Source: Mycobacterium sp. E2733
Lineage (GTDB): Bacteria > Actinomycetota > Actinomycetes > Mycobacteriales > Mycobacteriaceae
DNA length: 64,000 nt
NCBI RefSeq assembly: GCF_001667585.1
Contig: NZ_LZJZ01000083.1
Coordinates: forward strand, 271,500 to 335,499
Direction of reading: 5' to 3'
The notes beneath the pieces were generated by a model that worked only from the letters and a program-made list of their open reading frames with translations, made no database searches and was not told where the DNA came from. Position numbers and translations under genes: made by a program. Shown here piece after piece: positions 7,691-16,650 of this stretch. Every line of letters begins with the position of its first letter. The first letter of the stretch is position 1.

Positions 7691-9097
7691 TCAGAACCGG
7701 GGCTTGGTGCGCGGCCGTCGGGCGGTGGGGCTCGCCGCGCCCAACAGGCCGGTGAGTTCGGCGACGGGAATCGCGTCGAGGTGGTCGACGGCCGCGACGA
7801 TCTCCGCGCGCAGACCTTCGTCACAGAAGGCTTCGGCCAGCCAATGAAACTTCTCCGCGACGCGTTCCCATGACATGGGCCGGGTCGGTGATCCCTCGTA
7901 ATCGGCCTGCTCGCGGTCGAATTCCCGCCCGTCCCGGGTCACCAGGTGCACCCGCGCCGCCGTGCGCTGGGGATAGCCAGCTGTCAAGTCGGCGGCCGGC
8001 TTGACGTCGACGCGCGTCAAGAGGTCCTGCACGTCGGCGCGCAGAACCCGTTTGGTTTCCAGTTGTTCGGGACCCACCCCGCCGTCGAGCAGCGCCACCG
8101 CGCTCAGATATTTGAGGTTGTAGTCGGCCTGCTCCTTGGTGCGCGGATCGTCCTTTGCGCCGTACGCTCCCCCGCCGGCGAAGTCATACGCGCCCTGAAA
8201 TACCTCGAGGGTCGCCCGTGCGACGTCGTCCCCGCGCAAGTCGTTCTCGGTGCGCAGGGCCAAGATCGCATCGATCACGACCTGCCCGTGGATGAGCGCG
8301 CAGTACTGCTTCAGATAGGTCTGTTCGATGCAGGTCAGCCCGCGGTCGGTGGTCGTGAGGTCGATCGGCTGATCGAAGAGCTGCACCAGACCGTGCGGGC
8401 CCTCGAACAACGACCTGGGCCCGGTGACGCCGCGGGCGGCCAGCATGGTCGCGTACACGCCGCGCATGCCGGTGCTGGCCGGTGAGATGCCCTTCCAGTT
8501 CGAGACCGGCTCGGCGTGCACCGTCGCCAGCGATACGTTGTCGGTCGCGGCGGCGGCGATGGCGTTCGCGGTCTGTTCGACGCCGAGCCCGAGCAGCTTC
8601 GCGGTGCCTGCCGCCACCGACATCGACAGCTGCAGCGCGTGATTGAGTCCGCGCGCCATGACAGGCACCTGCGCGCTGAACCGGCATTGCACCTCGTAGG
8701 CGACGGCCAGCGCCAGCAGGAAGTCGGCCCCGCTGGCGCCCGTGTGCTCGGCAACGGCCAAGACGGCGCCGAAGTTGTCGGCGGGATGACACAGCCCTCC
8801 GACCGCCAGGTAGGTGTCCAGCAGATCGGGGTAACGCACCAGCACCGCGTTGAAGAACGCGGCCTGGTCGACCGACGCCCGTCCGCCGCCCACCAGTGTC
8901 GCGGTGGGCGCACCGCTGAACTGGGCGGTGTGTTCGCGAATCGGTGCGACGAGCTGACCGTCCAGGGAACCGACGGCGCAGGCGATGCTGTCCAGCACAT
9001 TGCGTTTCATCAGCGCGAGCGGACGTCCGGTCAGGTCGGCCCACTGCGCGTCGACGACGAAGTCGGCCAGTTCGTCCACAACGTAGTTCTCTGCCAT
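7691..9097 (-). CDS. MmgE/PrpD family protein (2-methylcitrate dehydratase-like)
   Basis: A 468-residue protein of normal length for the MmgE/PrpD family, which includes 2-methylcitrate dehydratase and cis-aconitate decarboxylase. Family features are the N-terminal helical region (RPLALMKRNVLDSIACAVGS), the lid segment FFNAVLVRYPDLLDTYLAVGGLCHPADN, and the later region VKPAADLTAGYPQRTAARV. It probably acts on a small tricarboxylate or related acid. It lies 93 nt downstream of the LysR gene on the same strand, suggesting control by LysR, IclR or both. No methylcitrate synthase is nearby, so a methylcitrate-cycle role is unproven. Confidence 0.86.
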   Translation of the reverse strand: MAENYVVDELADFVVDAQWADLTGRPLALMKRNVLDSIACAVGSLDGQLVAPIREHTAQFSGAPTATLVGGGRASVDQAAFFNAVLVRYPDLLDTYLAVGGLCHPADNFGAVLAVAEHTGASGADFLLALAVAYEVQCRFSAQVPVMARGLNHALQLSMSVAAGTAKLLGLGVEQTANAIAAAATDNVSLATVHAEPVSNWKGISPASTGMRGVYATMLAARGVTGPRSLFEGPHGLVQLFDQPIDLTTTDRGLTCIEQTYLKQYCALIHGQVVIDAILALRTENDLRGDDVARATLEVFQGAYDFAGGGAYGAKDDPRTKEQADYNLKYLSAVALLDGGVGPEQLETKRVLRADVQDLLTRVDVKPAADLTAGYPQRTAARVHLVTRDGREFDREQADYEGSPTRPMSWERVAEKFHWLAEAFCDEGLRAEIVAAVDHLDAIPVAELTGLLGAASPTARRPRTKPRF

Positions 9098-9190
9098 GCC
9101 TTTTCGCCTTCCGCCCAGCTTGTATTCACTGAAGCGCAGCGCCGGCTTGCCGTCCAGGACCGTTCTCTTACCAGTGCTCGATGAGACTTC

Positions 9191-10120
9191 TCACCGCAGG
9201 TGGGGGTCGTCGGCCGGGGCCCACCACGGACCGTCGGGAGGGGTCGGCCAATCGCGGCTGCGCGCCACCGCCAGCAGCGCTTCCACGGCGGCGCGCACGC
9301 TGGCGCGGTCGTCGTCGCGGCGGTGCAGCAGCGACCACGTCCACAGCGGCACCGGTTCGGCGACCGGACGCTGACCCAAGCTGGGCGGGAGCGCCGCGGT
9401 GTGGCGCTTGGGTGACGCGAGCACCGCCGCACCCACCCTGCGCACGTGCGCGTAGAACGCGTCGCCGGTGATGCCGCCGTCGTCGATTTGCACGACGCGG
9501 GCGCCGACGTAAGCGGCGAACTCCTTGGCGTACCGGTTCCACGACGACCATGCCGACTCGTCCGCGTCGATGAGCACGCTGACCCGTTGTGCGGCAATGG
9601 GTTCCGTGGAACCGATACCGGGAACAACCGCGTGCAGCGGCTCGGTTCGCAGCAGGTGCGCCGTCAGGCCGCGCTCCTCGACCTGGCCGGCGGTGACCCA
9701 CGCCAGCGCGACGTCGAGGGTTCCCTCGGCCACGCGGTCGGCCTGCGCGTGCGACGGCAGCACCCATTCGTCGAGGCGCACATCCGCGGTGGACCCCACC
9801 ATCGCGGTGAGGTCCTCCGGCAGCCAGCTGACGTAACCCAGGCGCACCGGCGTGCCGCGCGCGGCGGCCTGCCGCAGCCGGTGCTTGGCATCGTCGGCCA
9901 GAGACAGGATTCGGCGCGCGTCCGGAAGGAAGGTGCGTCCGGCCTCGGTCAGCCGAACGCTCCGCCGATCCCGGACGAACAGGTCGGCGCCCAGCTCGCG
10001 CTCCAGCGAGATGATCTGTTGCGACAGGGCCGGTCCGGAGATGTGGACGCGTCGCGCGGCGCGGCCGAAGTGCAACTCCTCTGCGACGGCCACGAAGTAG
10101 CGCAACTGCCGCAGTTCCAT
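9191..10120 (-). CDS. LysR-family transcriptional regulator
   Basis: A 309-residue LysR regulator. The winged helix-turn-helix occupies residues 1-60 (LRYFVAVAEELHFGRAARRV then LSQQIISLERELGADLF), followed by a periplasmic-binding-protein-like effector domain. The ATG at 10120 lies 9 nt after the stop of the IclR gene, so the two regulators are likely cotranscribed. The MmgE/PrpD gene is next downstream. Unlike most LysR genes it is not divergent from an obvious target. Confidence 0.92.
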   Translation of the reverse strand: MELRQLRYFVAVAEELHFGRAARRVHISGPALSQQIISLERELGADLFVRDRRSVRLTEAGRTFLPDARRILSLADDAKHRLRQAAARGTPVRLGYVSWLPEDLTAMVGSTADVRLDEWVLPSHAQADRVAEGTLDVALAWVTAGQVEERGLTAHLLRTEPLHAVVPGIGSTEPIAAQRVSVLIDADESAWSSWNRYAKEFAAYVGARVVQIDDGGITGDAFYAHVRRVGAAVLASPKRHTAALPPSLGQRPVAEPVPLWTWSLLHRRDDDRASVRAAVEALLAVARSRDWPTPPDGPWWAPADDPHLR

Positions 10121-10129
10121 ACGCCGAGC

Positions 10130-11047
10130 CTAGACGGCGCGATCGGCCGCACCCGGGCGCGGCGGGGGCAGGCTGATCGCCGTCGTTTCGTCGGTCAGTC
10201 GTTTACCGATGACCCGGATCTGCCGCGCCGACAGCGGGCACAGCGGATGCATGGCCACCATCAGGTTTACGCGTCCGTCCTCGAAAACCGGTGCGGCGAT
10301 GGTCACCACCGGTTGCTTACGCCGCCCCGGGCTGTCGTCGGAGAGGAAGCCGATGGTGGTGAATTCGACGAGCAACTGATCCATGATGTGCCGCACCGGC
10401 GTTGGCATCTCGTCGCTGTCCAGCGTGCCGACCACCTGCACCGCCTGGGCCAGCGCGGGCGTCGTCCAGTCGACGTCGAAGCCGCGCTCGCGCGTGTGCT
10501 CCAGCACCTGTTCGAGCCGCCGGTTGCGATCGGGATTGTTGCCCGCACCGCGGCGGATCCAAGCGCGTCGTTCCTCCTCGTCGTCCCACGCGGCCAGCGC
10601 CACCCCGAAGGGCGGGGCGTAAGGAATGCGATCGCCCGGAATGCCGGACGGCTGGGTGGCAGGCTCGCCCTCAAAAGCGGTTACCACCAACGAATCTCCG
10701 AAACGTTCGACCACGGAGCAGGCATAGCCGACCTCACGGGACAACCGCAGCGCCGCGGAACGGGCCGCGTGCGCGAGCGGCCGGGCGGTGTCCGTTCGCG
10801 CCGCCACGACGGCCAACGCGGGGCCGAGAGTGAAGGTTTTGGCGACCGGATCGCGGCTGGCCCACCCCCGGTCGCATAGCGTCTTCAGAATCGCGTGTGC
10901 CGTCGCCTGCGTGAGGTCGAGCTCGCGAACGATGTCGGAGAACCGCAGCCGCGCATTACCGGACCGGGCCAGGAGCTCGACGACGTCGAGCACCCGGGCG
11001 GTCGGCGCAGACGTCGATCCGCGAATGGCTTGACTCCTCTGCCACAC
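10130..11047 (-). CDS. IclR-family transcriptional regulator
   Basis: A 305-residue protein with an N-terminal winged helix (ARVLDVVELLARSG, then LTQATAHAILKTLCDRGW) and a C-terminal IclR effector domain (GPALAVVAARTDTARPL onward). It is longer than the usual 250-270 residues, with an extended C-terminus ending in a Pro-rich tail. It is divergent from the truncated alcohol dehydrogenase across a 60-nt interval carrying direct repeats, so that dehydrogenase was probably its ancestral target. LysR and MmgE/PrpD follow on the same strand. Confidence 0.9.
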   Translation of the reverse strand: MWQRSQAIRGSTSAPTARVLDVVELLARSGNARLRFSDIVRELDLTQATAHAILKTLCDRGWASRDPVAKTFTLGPALAVVAARTDTARPLAHAARSAALRLSREVGYACSVVERFGDSLVVTAFEGEPATQPSGIPGDRIPYAPPFGVALAAWDDEEERRAWIRRGAGNNPDRNRRLEQVLEHTRERGFDVDWTTPALAQAVQVVGTLDSDEMPTPVRHIMDQLLVEFTTIGFLSDDSPGRRKQPVVTIAAPVFEDGRVNLMVAMHPLCPLSARQIRVIGKRLTDETTAISLPPPRPGAADRAV

Positions 11048-11069
11048 GATTTAGGGTGAGACGAACATT

Positions 11070-11097
11070 TTCGAGATCCTATATCGATTATTCGAGA
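11070..11097. promoter_or_regulatory. TTCGAGA direct repeats in IclR/ADH intergenic region
   Basis: TTCGAGA occurs at 11070-11076 and again at 11091-11097, exactly 21 bp apart (two helical turns), in an AT-rich interval (CCTATATCGATTA) between the divergent IclR and alcohol dehydrogenase genes. This is a candidate IclR operator or promoter region. AGAAGG at 11095-11100 also serves as the ribosome-binding site for the TTG at 11108. Confidence 0.4.
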
Positions 11098-11107
11098 AGG
11101 TAACGCA

Positions 11108-11782
11108 TTGCGCGCTATGGTGCCGAGGGACGGCCGGCTCCAGGTCCGCGAGACGCCGGACCCCGAAACGGGACCGGGTGAGCTGTTGCTGCGCACGCTG
11201 AGCACCGCGATCTGCGAGTCCGACGTGCATTTCATGGACCATCCGGAGCTCGCCGTCGACGATCCGACCGGTTGCTCGCTGTACGACATCGACCGCGACA
11301 TCGTGCTCGGTCACGAGTTCGTCGGCGAGGTCGTCGGCCACGGACCCGGCTGCACCGATCAGTTCGCGGTCGGTGCGCACGTGACGGCCATGCCGGTGCG
11401 CCTTGTCGACGGCGGCGCCGGCGGGATGCGGATCATCGGCCAGCATCCCGAGGCGCAGGGCAGTTTCGCTGAGCTGCTGGTGGTTTCGGAGGTCGCGGCC
11501 AAGCCGGTCCCGGGCGACGTTTCCGGTGATGCCGTCGCATTGACCGACGCGTTCACCGTCGGTGAGTTCTACGTTCGGTCGGCAGGGATGCAGCCGGGTG
11601 AGGTCGCCATCGTGATCGGGCAAGACCGATACGCCCGCGTTGCGACAACTCGAGCACAGCCGCGGTCAGATCGGTTCCCTCGACGAGGTGCCGCCGAACG
11701 AATGCTCGCGTCGCTAACCCGCAACCAGGCCGTCGAACTGTTCGCCCAAGCCGTGGCAGCGGCCATGGGTCCGGATAATTAG
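11108..11782 (+). pseudogene. Truncated zinc-dependent alcohol dehydrogenase (MDR)
   Basis: The first about 170 codons encode a GroES-like domain of a medium-chain dehydrogenase: a Cys-containing TAICESDVHFMDH segment and a GHEFVGEVVGHG motif. The sequence stops matching at GEVAIVIG, exactly where the Rossmann GxGxxG should follow. The last about 53 residues (to MGPDN) are unrelated to MDR enzymes. The whole NAD(P)-binding domain is missing, so the gene is broken near 11622. The start is TTG 11108 with AGAAGG 7 nt before it, or ATG 11117. It was probably an IclR-controlled enzyme once. Confidence 0.78.
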
Positions 11783-12050
11783 GTGGAACCTCTGCCTCTC
11801 GCGGCGCGTCGTACTGCGTAGGGGGCGATTGGCGAACTGAAAGGTTTGCCAAACTTCGGGATCAGGACACCCTAACTTTCGCACCGTGCCCCAGTTAGCC
11901 AGCAAAGATGCGTCTGGGCACGAGGCCGCTCCGGCAATGAGCGACGTTGCTGGCGACGAGCTTCGCGAGTAACTTGGGTAATCGTTCGGCACGGCTACGC
12001 CATCCGGAGTGGCCGCCTCAGTCGCCACCCCTCCGTATCGAAGGATGACG
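11783..12050. other. Junction region between ADH fragment and cation exchanger
   Basis: About 270 nt without a convincing gene. Short frames run on both strands through the junk after the dehydrogenase break, and none is recognised. A small hairpin-like sequence (GTTTGCCAAAC) is near 11854. The 3' part must hold the promoter and leader of the cation exchanger. I do not recognise a known riboswitch, though a leader this long would leave room for one. Confidence 0.45.
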
Positions 12051-13337
12051 ATGCTCGCCACAGACAGGCCCGCGACCGCGGTCTCGACGCCAGAACGCTT
12101 GCGGCGTCGCACCCTGGCCCGTTCGGCGTTGATCACCACGGCATTCGTCGTCCCGGCGGTGGTGACCCGACTCGCCGGCCTGCACCCCGACCCGGTCATC
12201 GCGCTGCTGATCTTCGGGGCCGCGGTGGTGTCGGCCAGCTTCCTGCTGGCCTGGGCCGCCGAAACCGCGCAGATCGACGTCTCCGGCGGGCTGGCGACGG
12301 CGATACTGGCGCTGATCGCGGTGCTGCCCGAGTACGCCGTCGACCTGTATTACGCCTACGTCTCCGGCCACAACGCGGAGTACACGCAATACGCCGCCGC
12401 CAACATGACCGGGTCCAACCGGCTGCTGATGGGCCTCGGTTGGCCCGTCGTGGTGTTGGTCAGCATCGTGGTGGCGCGCAAGGCCGGTTCCGCGAAGGCC
12501 ACCGGCTTGGCGCTGCAACCGGCCAACCGTCTCGAGCTCGGGTTCCTTCTCATCGCCGGTGTCATCGCGTTCGCGATACCGGCGAGCGGCCAGATCCACT
12601 TCGGGCTCGGGCTGGCGCTGCTGGCCTGGTTCGGCTTCTACCTCTACAAGGTCAGCCACGGCGACGTCGAGGAGCCCGACCTGATCGGAACCGCCGCCGC
12701 CCTCGGGGAGCTGCCCGATCGCCGTCGCCGCGTCGTGGTCGTGAGCCTCTTCCTGGCGTCCGGCGCGGTGATCCTGCTGTGCGCCAAGCCGTTCGCCGAC
12801 AACTTGGTCGCCGCCGGCACCGAACTGGGTATCGACCGGTTCCTGCTGGTCCAGTGGCTCGCCCCCCTCGCCTCGGAGGCCCCGGAGTTCATCGTGGCGA
12901 CCATCTTCGCCGCCCGCGGCAAGGGCACCGCGGCCATCGCCACCCTGATCTCCTCCAAGGTCAACCAGTGGACGCTGCTGATCGGGTCGCTGCCGATCGC
13001 CCACCTGCTGGGCGGCGGCGGGTTCTCGCTGCAACTCGACCCGCGTCAGGTCGAGGAAGTGCTGCTCACGGCAACCCAAACCATGATGGGAGTGGCGCTG
13101 TTGTTGGCGCTGCGCTTCCAGCGCGCCGCGGCGTGCACCCTGCTGGGCCTGTTCGTCGTGCAGTTCCCCATCGCCTCGACGCATGGCCGGCTGTTGCTCT
13201 GCGCCGTCTACACCGCGGTGGCCGTCGTCGCGCTGATCCGCTACCGCCGCCACCTGGCCGCGACCGTGCGAGCGCCGTTCTTCGGGACGGCCATCCGGCA
13301 CACCGGTCACCCCCACCATCCGGTGCCAGAGCCCTAA
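12051..13337 (+). CDS. Sodium/calcium exchanger (CaCA) family protein
   Basis: A 428-residue polytopic membrane protein with about ten hydrophobic segments and two inverted alpha-repeats. The first carries LPEYAVDLYYAYVSG...AANMTGSNRLLMG, the second ASEAPEFIVATIFAARGKGT...SSKVNQWTLLIGSLP. The acidic and Asn/Ser/Thr residues are the ion-coordinating positions of the Ca2+/cation antiporter superfamily. Start choice: AAGGA at 12041-12045 is 5 nt before ATG 12051; an in-frame ATG at 12045 would overlap that site, and a GTG at 12009 lacks one. It probably exchanges Na+ or H+ for Ca2+ or another divalent cation. Confidence 0.86.
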   Translation: MLATDRPATAVSTPERLRRRTLARSALITTAFVVPAVVTRLAGLHPDPVIALLIFGAAVVSASFLLAWAAETAQIDVSGGLATAILALIAVLPEYAVDLYYAYVSGHNAEYTQYAAANMTGSNRLLMGLGWPVVVLVSIVVARKAGSAKATGLALQPANRLELGFLLIAGVIAFAIPASGQIHFGLGLALLAWFGFYLYKVSHGDVEEPDLIGTAAALGELPDRRRRVVVVSLFLASGAVILLCAKPFADNLVAAGTELGIDRFLLVQWLAPLASEAPEFIVATIFAARGKGTAAIATLISSKVNQWTLLIGSLPIAHLLGGGGFSLQLDPRQVEEVLLTATQTMMGVALLLALRFQRAAACTLLGLFVVQFPIASTHGRLLLCAVYTAVAVVALIRYRRHLAATVRAPFFGTAIRHTGHPHHPVPEP

Positions 13338-13340
13338 CTC

Positions 13341-13354
13341 CCCGCGATCGCGGG
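13341..13354 (+). terminator. Perfect palindrome after cation exchanger
   Basis: CCCGCGATCGCGGG, a 14-bp perfect palindrome, begins 4 nt after the exchanger stop codon. A strong GC stem without a U-tract is a common form of mycobacterial terminator. It precedes the 13447 sensor gene. Confidence 0.4.
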
Positions 13355-13446
13355 CCCGTCCAGCAAAGCGCCAGTACTCGCGCTTCGCCCCGGCAGCCAC
13401 CTATTCTTAACGACTGGGGTGGTACGACCTGGATGGGTGGTGCGCC

Positions 13447-16400
13447 ATGACGACGTCGAATGTGGCGTGCCCGTCATGCGGTGAGGAATTGCGCGCCACC
13501 GCGAAGTTCTGTGACGAGTGCGGATCGCAGATTACGGCCACTCCGGCCTCTGCGGAGTACAAGCAAGTGACCGTGCTGTTCGCCGACGTCGTGCGTTCGA
13601 TGGATATCGCCGCCGCGGTGGGCGCGGAACGGTTGCGCGAGATCATGGGCGAACTCATCGAGCGCGCGGCGACGGTGGTGCAGAGATTCGGCGGCAGGGT
13701 GGACAAGTTCACCGGCGACGGGATCATGGCCGTGTTCGGTGCGCCAATCGCCTTGGAGGATCACGCTTTTCGCGCCTGTCTGGCGGCCCTGGGTATCCAG
13801 GACGAAGCCGGACGCGTGGCTGGTGAGGTCGCGCGCCGAGACAAGGTCGAGCTGCGGCTGCGAGTGGGGCTGAATTCGGGTCAGGTGATCGCAGGCGAGA
13901 TCGGATCTGGTGCCTTGGGTTACACGGCCATCGGCGAGCAGGTAGGAATGGCCCAGCGGATGGAGTCGGTCGCACCCCCGGGCGGGGTGATGCTCAGCGA
14001 GTCGACCGCTCGCCTGGTCGACGATGCCGCGACGCTTGCGGACCCCGAAATGGTGTACATCAAGGGCGCCAACGCGCCGGTCCCCGCTCGCCGCCTGATC
14101 GCAGCCTCCAGCCATCACAGCCGTCGGAAAGACCCGCAGTTGGTCGGGCGCACGTGGGAACTCAACACCATCGCCGGCATCCTCGATGAGGCGGTCGGCG
14201 GGGCTGGATGCGTCATCGGTGTCGTTGGACCGCCGGGCATCGGCAAAAGCCGTACCGTTCGCGAATCGGCGGCATTGGCGAAAACCCGCGGCATGGATGT
14301 CATCACCGTGTACTGCGAGTCCCATACCAGTGATATTCCTTTCCACGCGGTGACGGGACTATTGCGCGCCGCCCTCGGGGTCGAGGGGCTGGACGACGCG
14401 GCCGCACGGGCGCAGCTGGAAGCCCGATTTCCGAACGCCGATGGGGAGGATCTCTGGCTGGTCGACGATCTGCTCGGCATTGCGGATCCCGCCGTCGAGG
14501 CGCCCGACATCGAGGGTGATGCCCGGCGACGGCGCCTCACGGCGCTCGTGACTGCCGCATGGGTGAATCGCCGGGGTTCCGCCCTGTATGTGATCGAGGA
14601 TGCCCATTGGATCGACGAGGTCAGCGAGTCGATGCTCGCTGACTTTCTGACGGTGATCCGGCAAACCCGCTCGATGATGCTGATCACCTATCGGCCCGAG
14701 TACCAAGGCGCGCTGGCCGCTATCCCGGGCGCCCAGACGATCGCGTTGCGCCCACTGAACAGCACCCAAACCGTAGCGCTGATCGGCGAATTGCTCGGCA
14801 CCGACGCGTCGGTGCAGGAGCTCGCAGAAGTCATCTCCGAACGTGCCTGCGGCAACCCCTTTTTCGCCGAGGAGATCGTGCGCGACCTCGCGGAGCGGGG
14901 CTCGATTCACGGCGAACGCGGTTCCTACCTGCTCCACGGTGAGATCGCCGATATCACCGCTCCGCCGACCTTGCACGCCGTCATCGCGGCCCGCATCGAC
15001 CGCCTGAGCTTCCCGGCCAAACGCGCTCTGTGCGCGGCCGCGGTCATCGGGACACGGTTCAGCCCGGACCTGGTCAGCGCGTTGGGTGTGGAACCGGTAC
15101 TGGACGAACTAGTCAAGGGCGAGCTGATCGACCAGGTCGCCTTCACCCCGAAGGTCGAATACGCGTTCCGGCATCCACTGATCCGCTACGTGGCCTACGA
15201 ATCGCAGTTGAAATCGGATCGCGACGAGCTGCACCGTCGGCTGGCCGCCCTGATCGAGCAGCGCGACCCGGCATCAGCCGACGAAAACGCCGCGCTGATC
15301 GCAGAACACCTCAAAGCGGCGGGTGATTTGCATACTGCCTTCGACTGGTACATGCGGGCAGGGACGTGGCTGACTCACCGCAACCTCGCGGCGGCGCGTG
15401 CGAGTTGGCGCCAGGCGCGCGACGTCGCCGACCGACTGCCCGATGATGATGCCGACAGCGCCGCCATGCGGATCGCTCCGCGAACCCTGCTGTGCGCGAG
15501 CGCCTGGCTGGCCGGCGGCAGCCTGGCTGACACCGGCTTCGATGAACTGCACGACCTTGCCACCGCCGCCGGCGACAAGGTGTCGCTGGCGATGGCGATG
15601 GGCGGATGGCTGCCGGCTCTGATCGTTCATGCGCGATTCTTGGAAGCATCGCGTTTGGCCTCGGAACTCATCAGCCTGCTCGAGTCGATCGGCGACCCGA
15701 CGCTGACTCTCGGGTTGGGCTACGCTGCGCTCGCCGCCAAGCTCGAGCGCGGGGAGGCAACGGAAGTCGTTCAGCTGGCGCATCGGATGATCGACTTGGC
15801 CGACGGTGACGCCACCAAGGGAAATATCGTCGTCGGCTCTCCGTTGGTTGGCGCGAAGATGCTAGGAGGGTGTGCACGGTGTCTGCTCGGCGACCCCGGA
15901 GGGAGGGCCGATGTCGAGGAGGCCGCGATAATGGTCCGCGCATTCGATCCCACGTTGCGAGCGATAATGCTGCTGTTCAAGTACCTGCTGGCCGGCAACG
16001 GGGTGTGGGTACCGGAGGCGGCGGACGTCCGAGAGACCGCCGAGGTGCTGGAGGCCGCCCAGCGGTCAGGTGATGATCTCACGCTGGCCTGCGCCCAATA
16101 CGTGCACGCTCGCGCGCTCCTGAGCCACGGCGGTCCGCAACGCGACGACGCATTCGCCCTTTTCGCGGCGGCCCGGGAAGCCGCTCTGCAAGAACGCTTC
16201 ACCCTCTTGGCGGCCACATTCGTCGACATGATTTTCGCCAGGGAGAAGGTTCAGGCCGGCGATCTCGACGGCGCGGTTGAACTGTCCCGCGCTGCCGTCG
16301 AGGCGGAATACTCTTCGGGCGACATGATTGACCTGGCGGCGGCCACTGCGACTCTGGTGGAAGCGCTTCTGCGCAGGAGCGGCCCGACCGACCTTCGGGA

Positions 16401-16608
16401 AGCCCAAGCGGCCATCGAGCGATTGGCGGCGGTGCCGACCGAACCGGGATTCGTCATGAACGAAATCTGGCTGCTGCGGATGCGGGCGCTCGAGGCCCAA
16501 GCACGCGGCGACGAACTCGCATATCGCGACTACCGTGGCCGCTATCGCGCGATGGCGAATTCGCTTGGCTTCGAAGGGCATATCGCTTGGGCCGAGGAAA
16601 TGGCCTAA
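13447..16608 (+). CDS. Zinc-ribbon / class III cyclase / AAA-ATPase / TPR sensor protein
   Basis: A 1053-residue multidomain protein. Residues 8-28 form a zinc ribbon (CPSCGEEL...CDECGSQ). A class III nucleotide cyclase follows at about 38-205, with metal aspartates in FADVVRS and FTGDGIM and the adenine-selecting Lys in VDKFTGDG. The later transition-state Asn position reads GEQVGMAQR, so activity may be altered. A STAND-type ATPase comes next, with Walker A GPPGIGKS near residue 260 and Walker B LYVIEDAHW. The C-terminal half is helical TPR-like repeats. Unlike relatives such as Rv0386 it lacks a LuxR DNA-binding domain. It probably links ligand or partner sensing to cAMP. Confidence 0.87.
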   Translation: MTTSNVACPSCGEELRATAKFCDECGSQITATPASAEYKQVTVLFADVVRSMDIAAAVGAERLREIMGELIERAATVVQRFGGRVDKFTGDGIMAVFGAPIALEDHAFRACLAALGIQDEAGRVAGEVARRDKVELRLRVGLNSGQVIAGEIGSGALGYTAIGEQVGMAQRMESVAPPGGVMLSESTARLVDDAATLADPEMVYIKGANAPVPARRLIAASSHHSRRKDPQLVGRTWELNTIAGILDEAVGGAGCVIGVVGPPGIGKSRTVRESAALAKTRGMDVITVYCESHTSDIPFHAVTGLLRAALGVEGLDDAAARAQLEARFPNADGEDLWLVDDLLGIADPAVEAPDIEGDARRRRLTALVTAAWVNRRGSALYVIEDAHWIDEVSESMLADFLTVIRQTRSMMLITYRPEYQGALAAIPGAQTIALRPLNSTQTVALIGELLGTDASVQELAEVISERACGNPFFAEEIVRDLAERGSIHGERGSYLLHGEIADITAPPTLHAVIAARIDRLSFPAKRALCAAAVIGTRFSPDLVSALGVEPVLDELVKGELIDQVAFTPKVEYAFRHPLIRYVAYESQLKSDRDELHRRLAALIEQRDPASADENAALIAEHLKAAGDLHTAFDWYMRAGTWLTHRNLAAARASWRQARDVADRLPDDDADSAAMRIAPRTLLCASAWLAGGSLADTGFDELHDLATAAGDKVSLAMAMGGWLPALIVHARFLEASRLASELISLLESIGDPTLTLGLGYAALAAKLERGEATEVVQLAHRMIDLADGDATKGNIVVGSPLVGAKMLGGCARCLLGDPGGRADVEEAAIMVRAFDPTLRAIMLLFKYLLAGNGVWVPEAADVRETAEVLEAAQRSGDDLTLACAQYVHARALLSHGGPQRDDAFALFAAAREAALQERFTLLAATFVDMIFAREKVQAGDLDGAVELSRAAVEAEYSSGDMIDLAAATATLVEALLRRSGPTDLREAQAAIERLAAVPTEPGFVMNEIWLLRMRALEAQARGDELAYRDYRGRYRAMANSLGFEGHIAWAEEMA

Positions 16609-16650
16609 CCCGACTCCGCACGGAATCCCGCTGCGTATACGGTCCACGGT

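Noticed and set aside
11553..11852. Leftward 99-codon frame through the ADH junction
   Set aside because: Contains a suggestive HLVEGTDLTAAVLELSQRG stretch, but I cannot tie it to any family and it overlaps the broken gene; not called a transposase remnant without a match.
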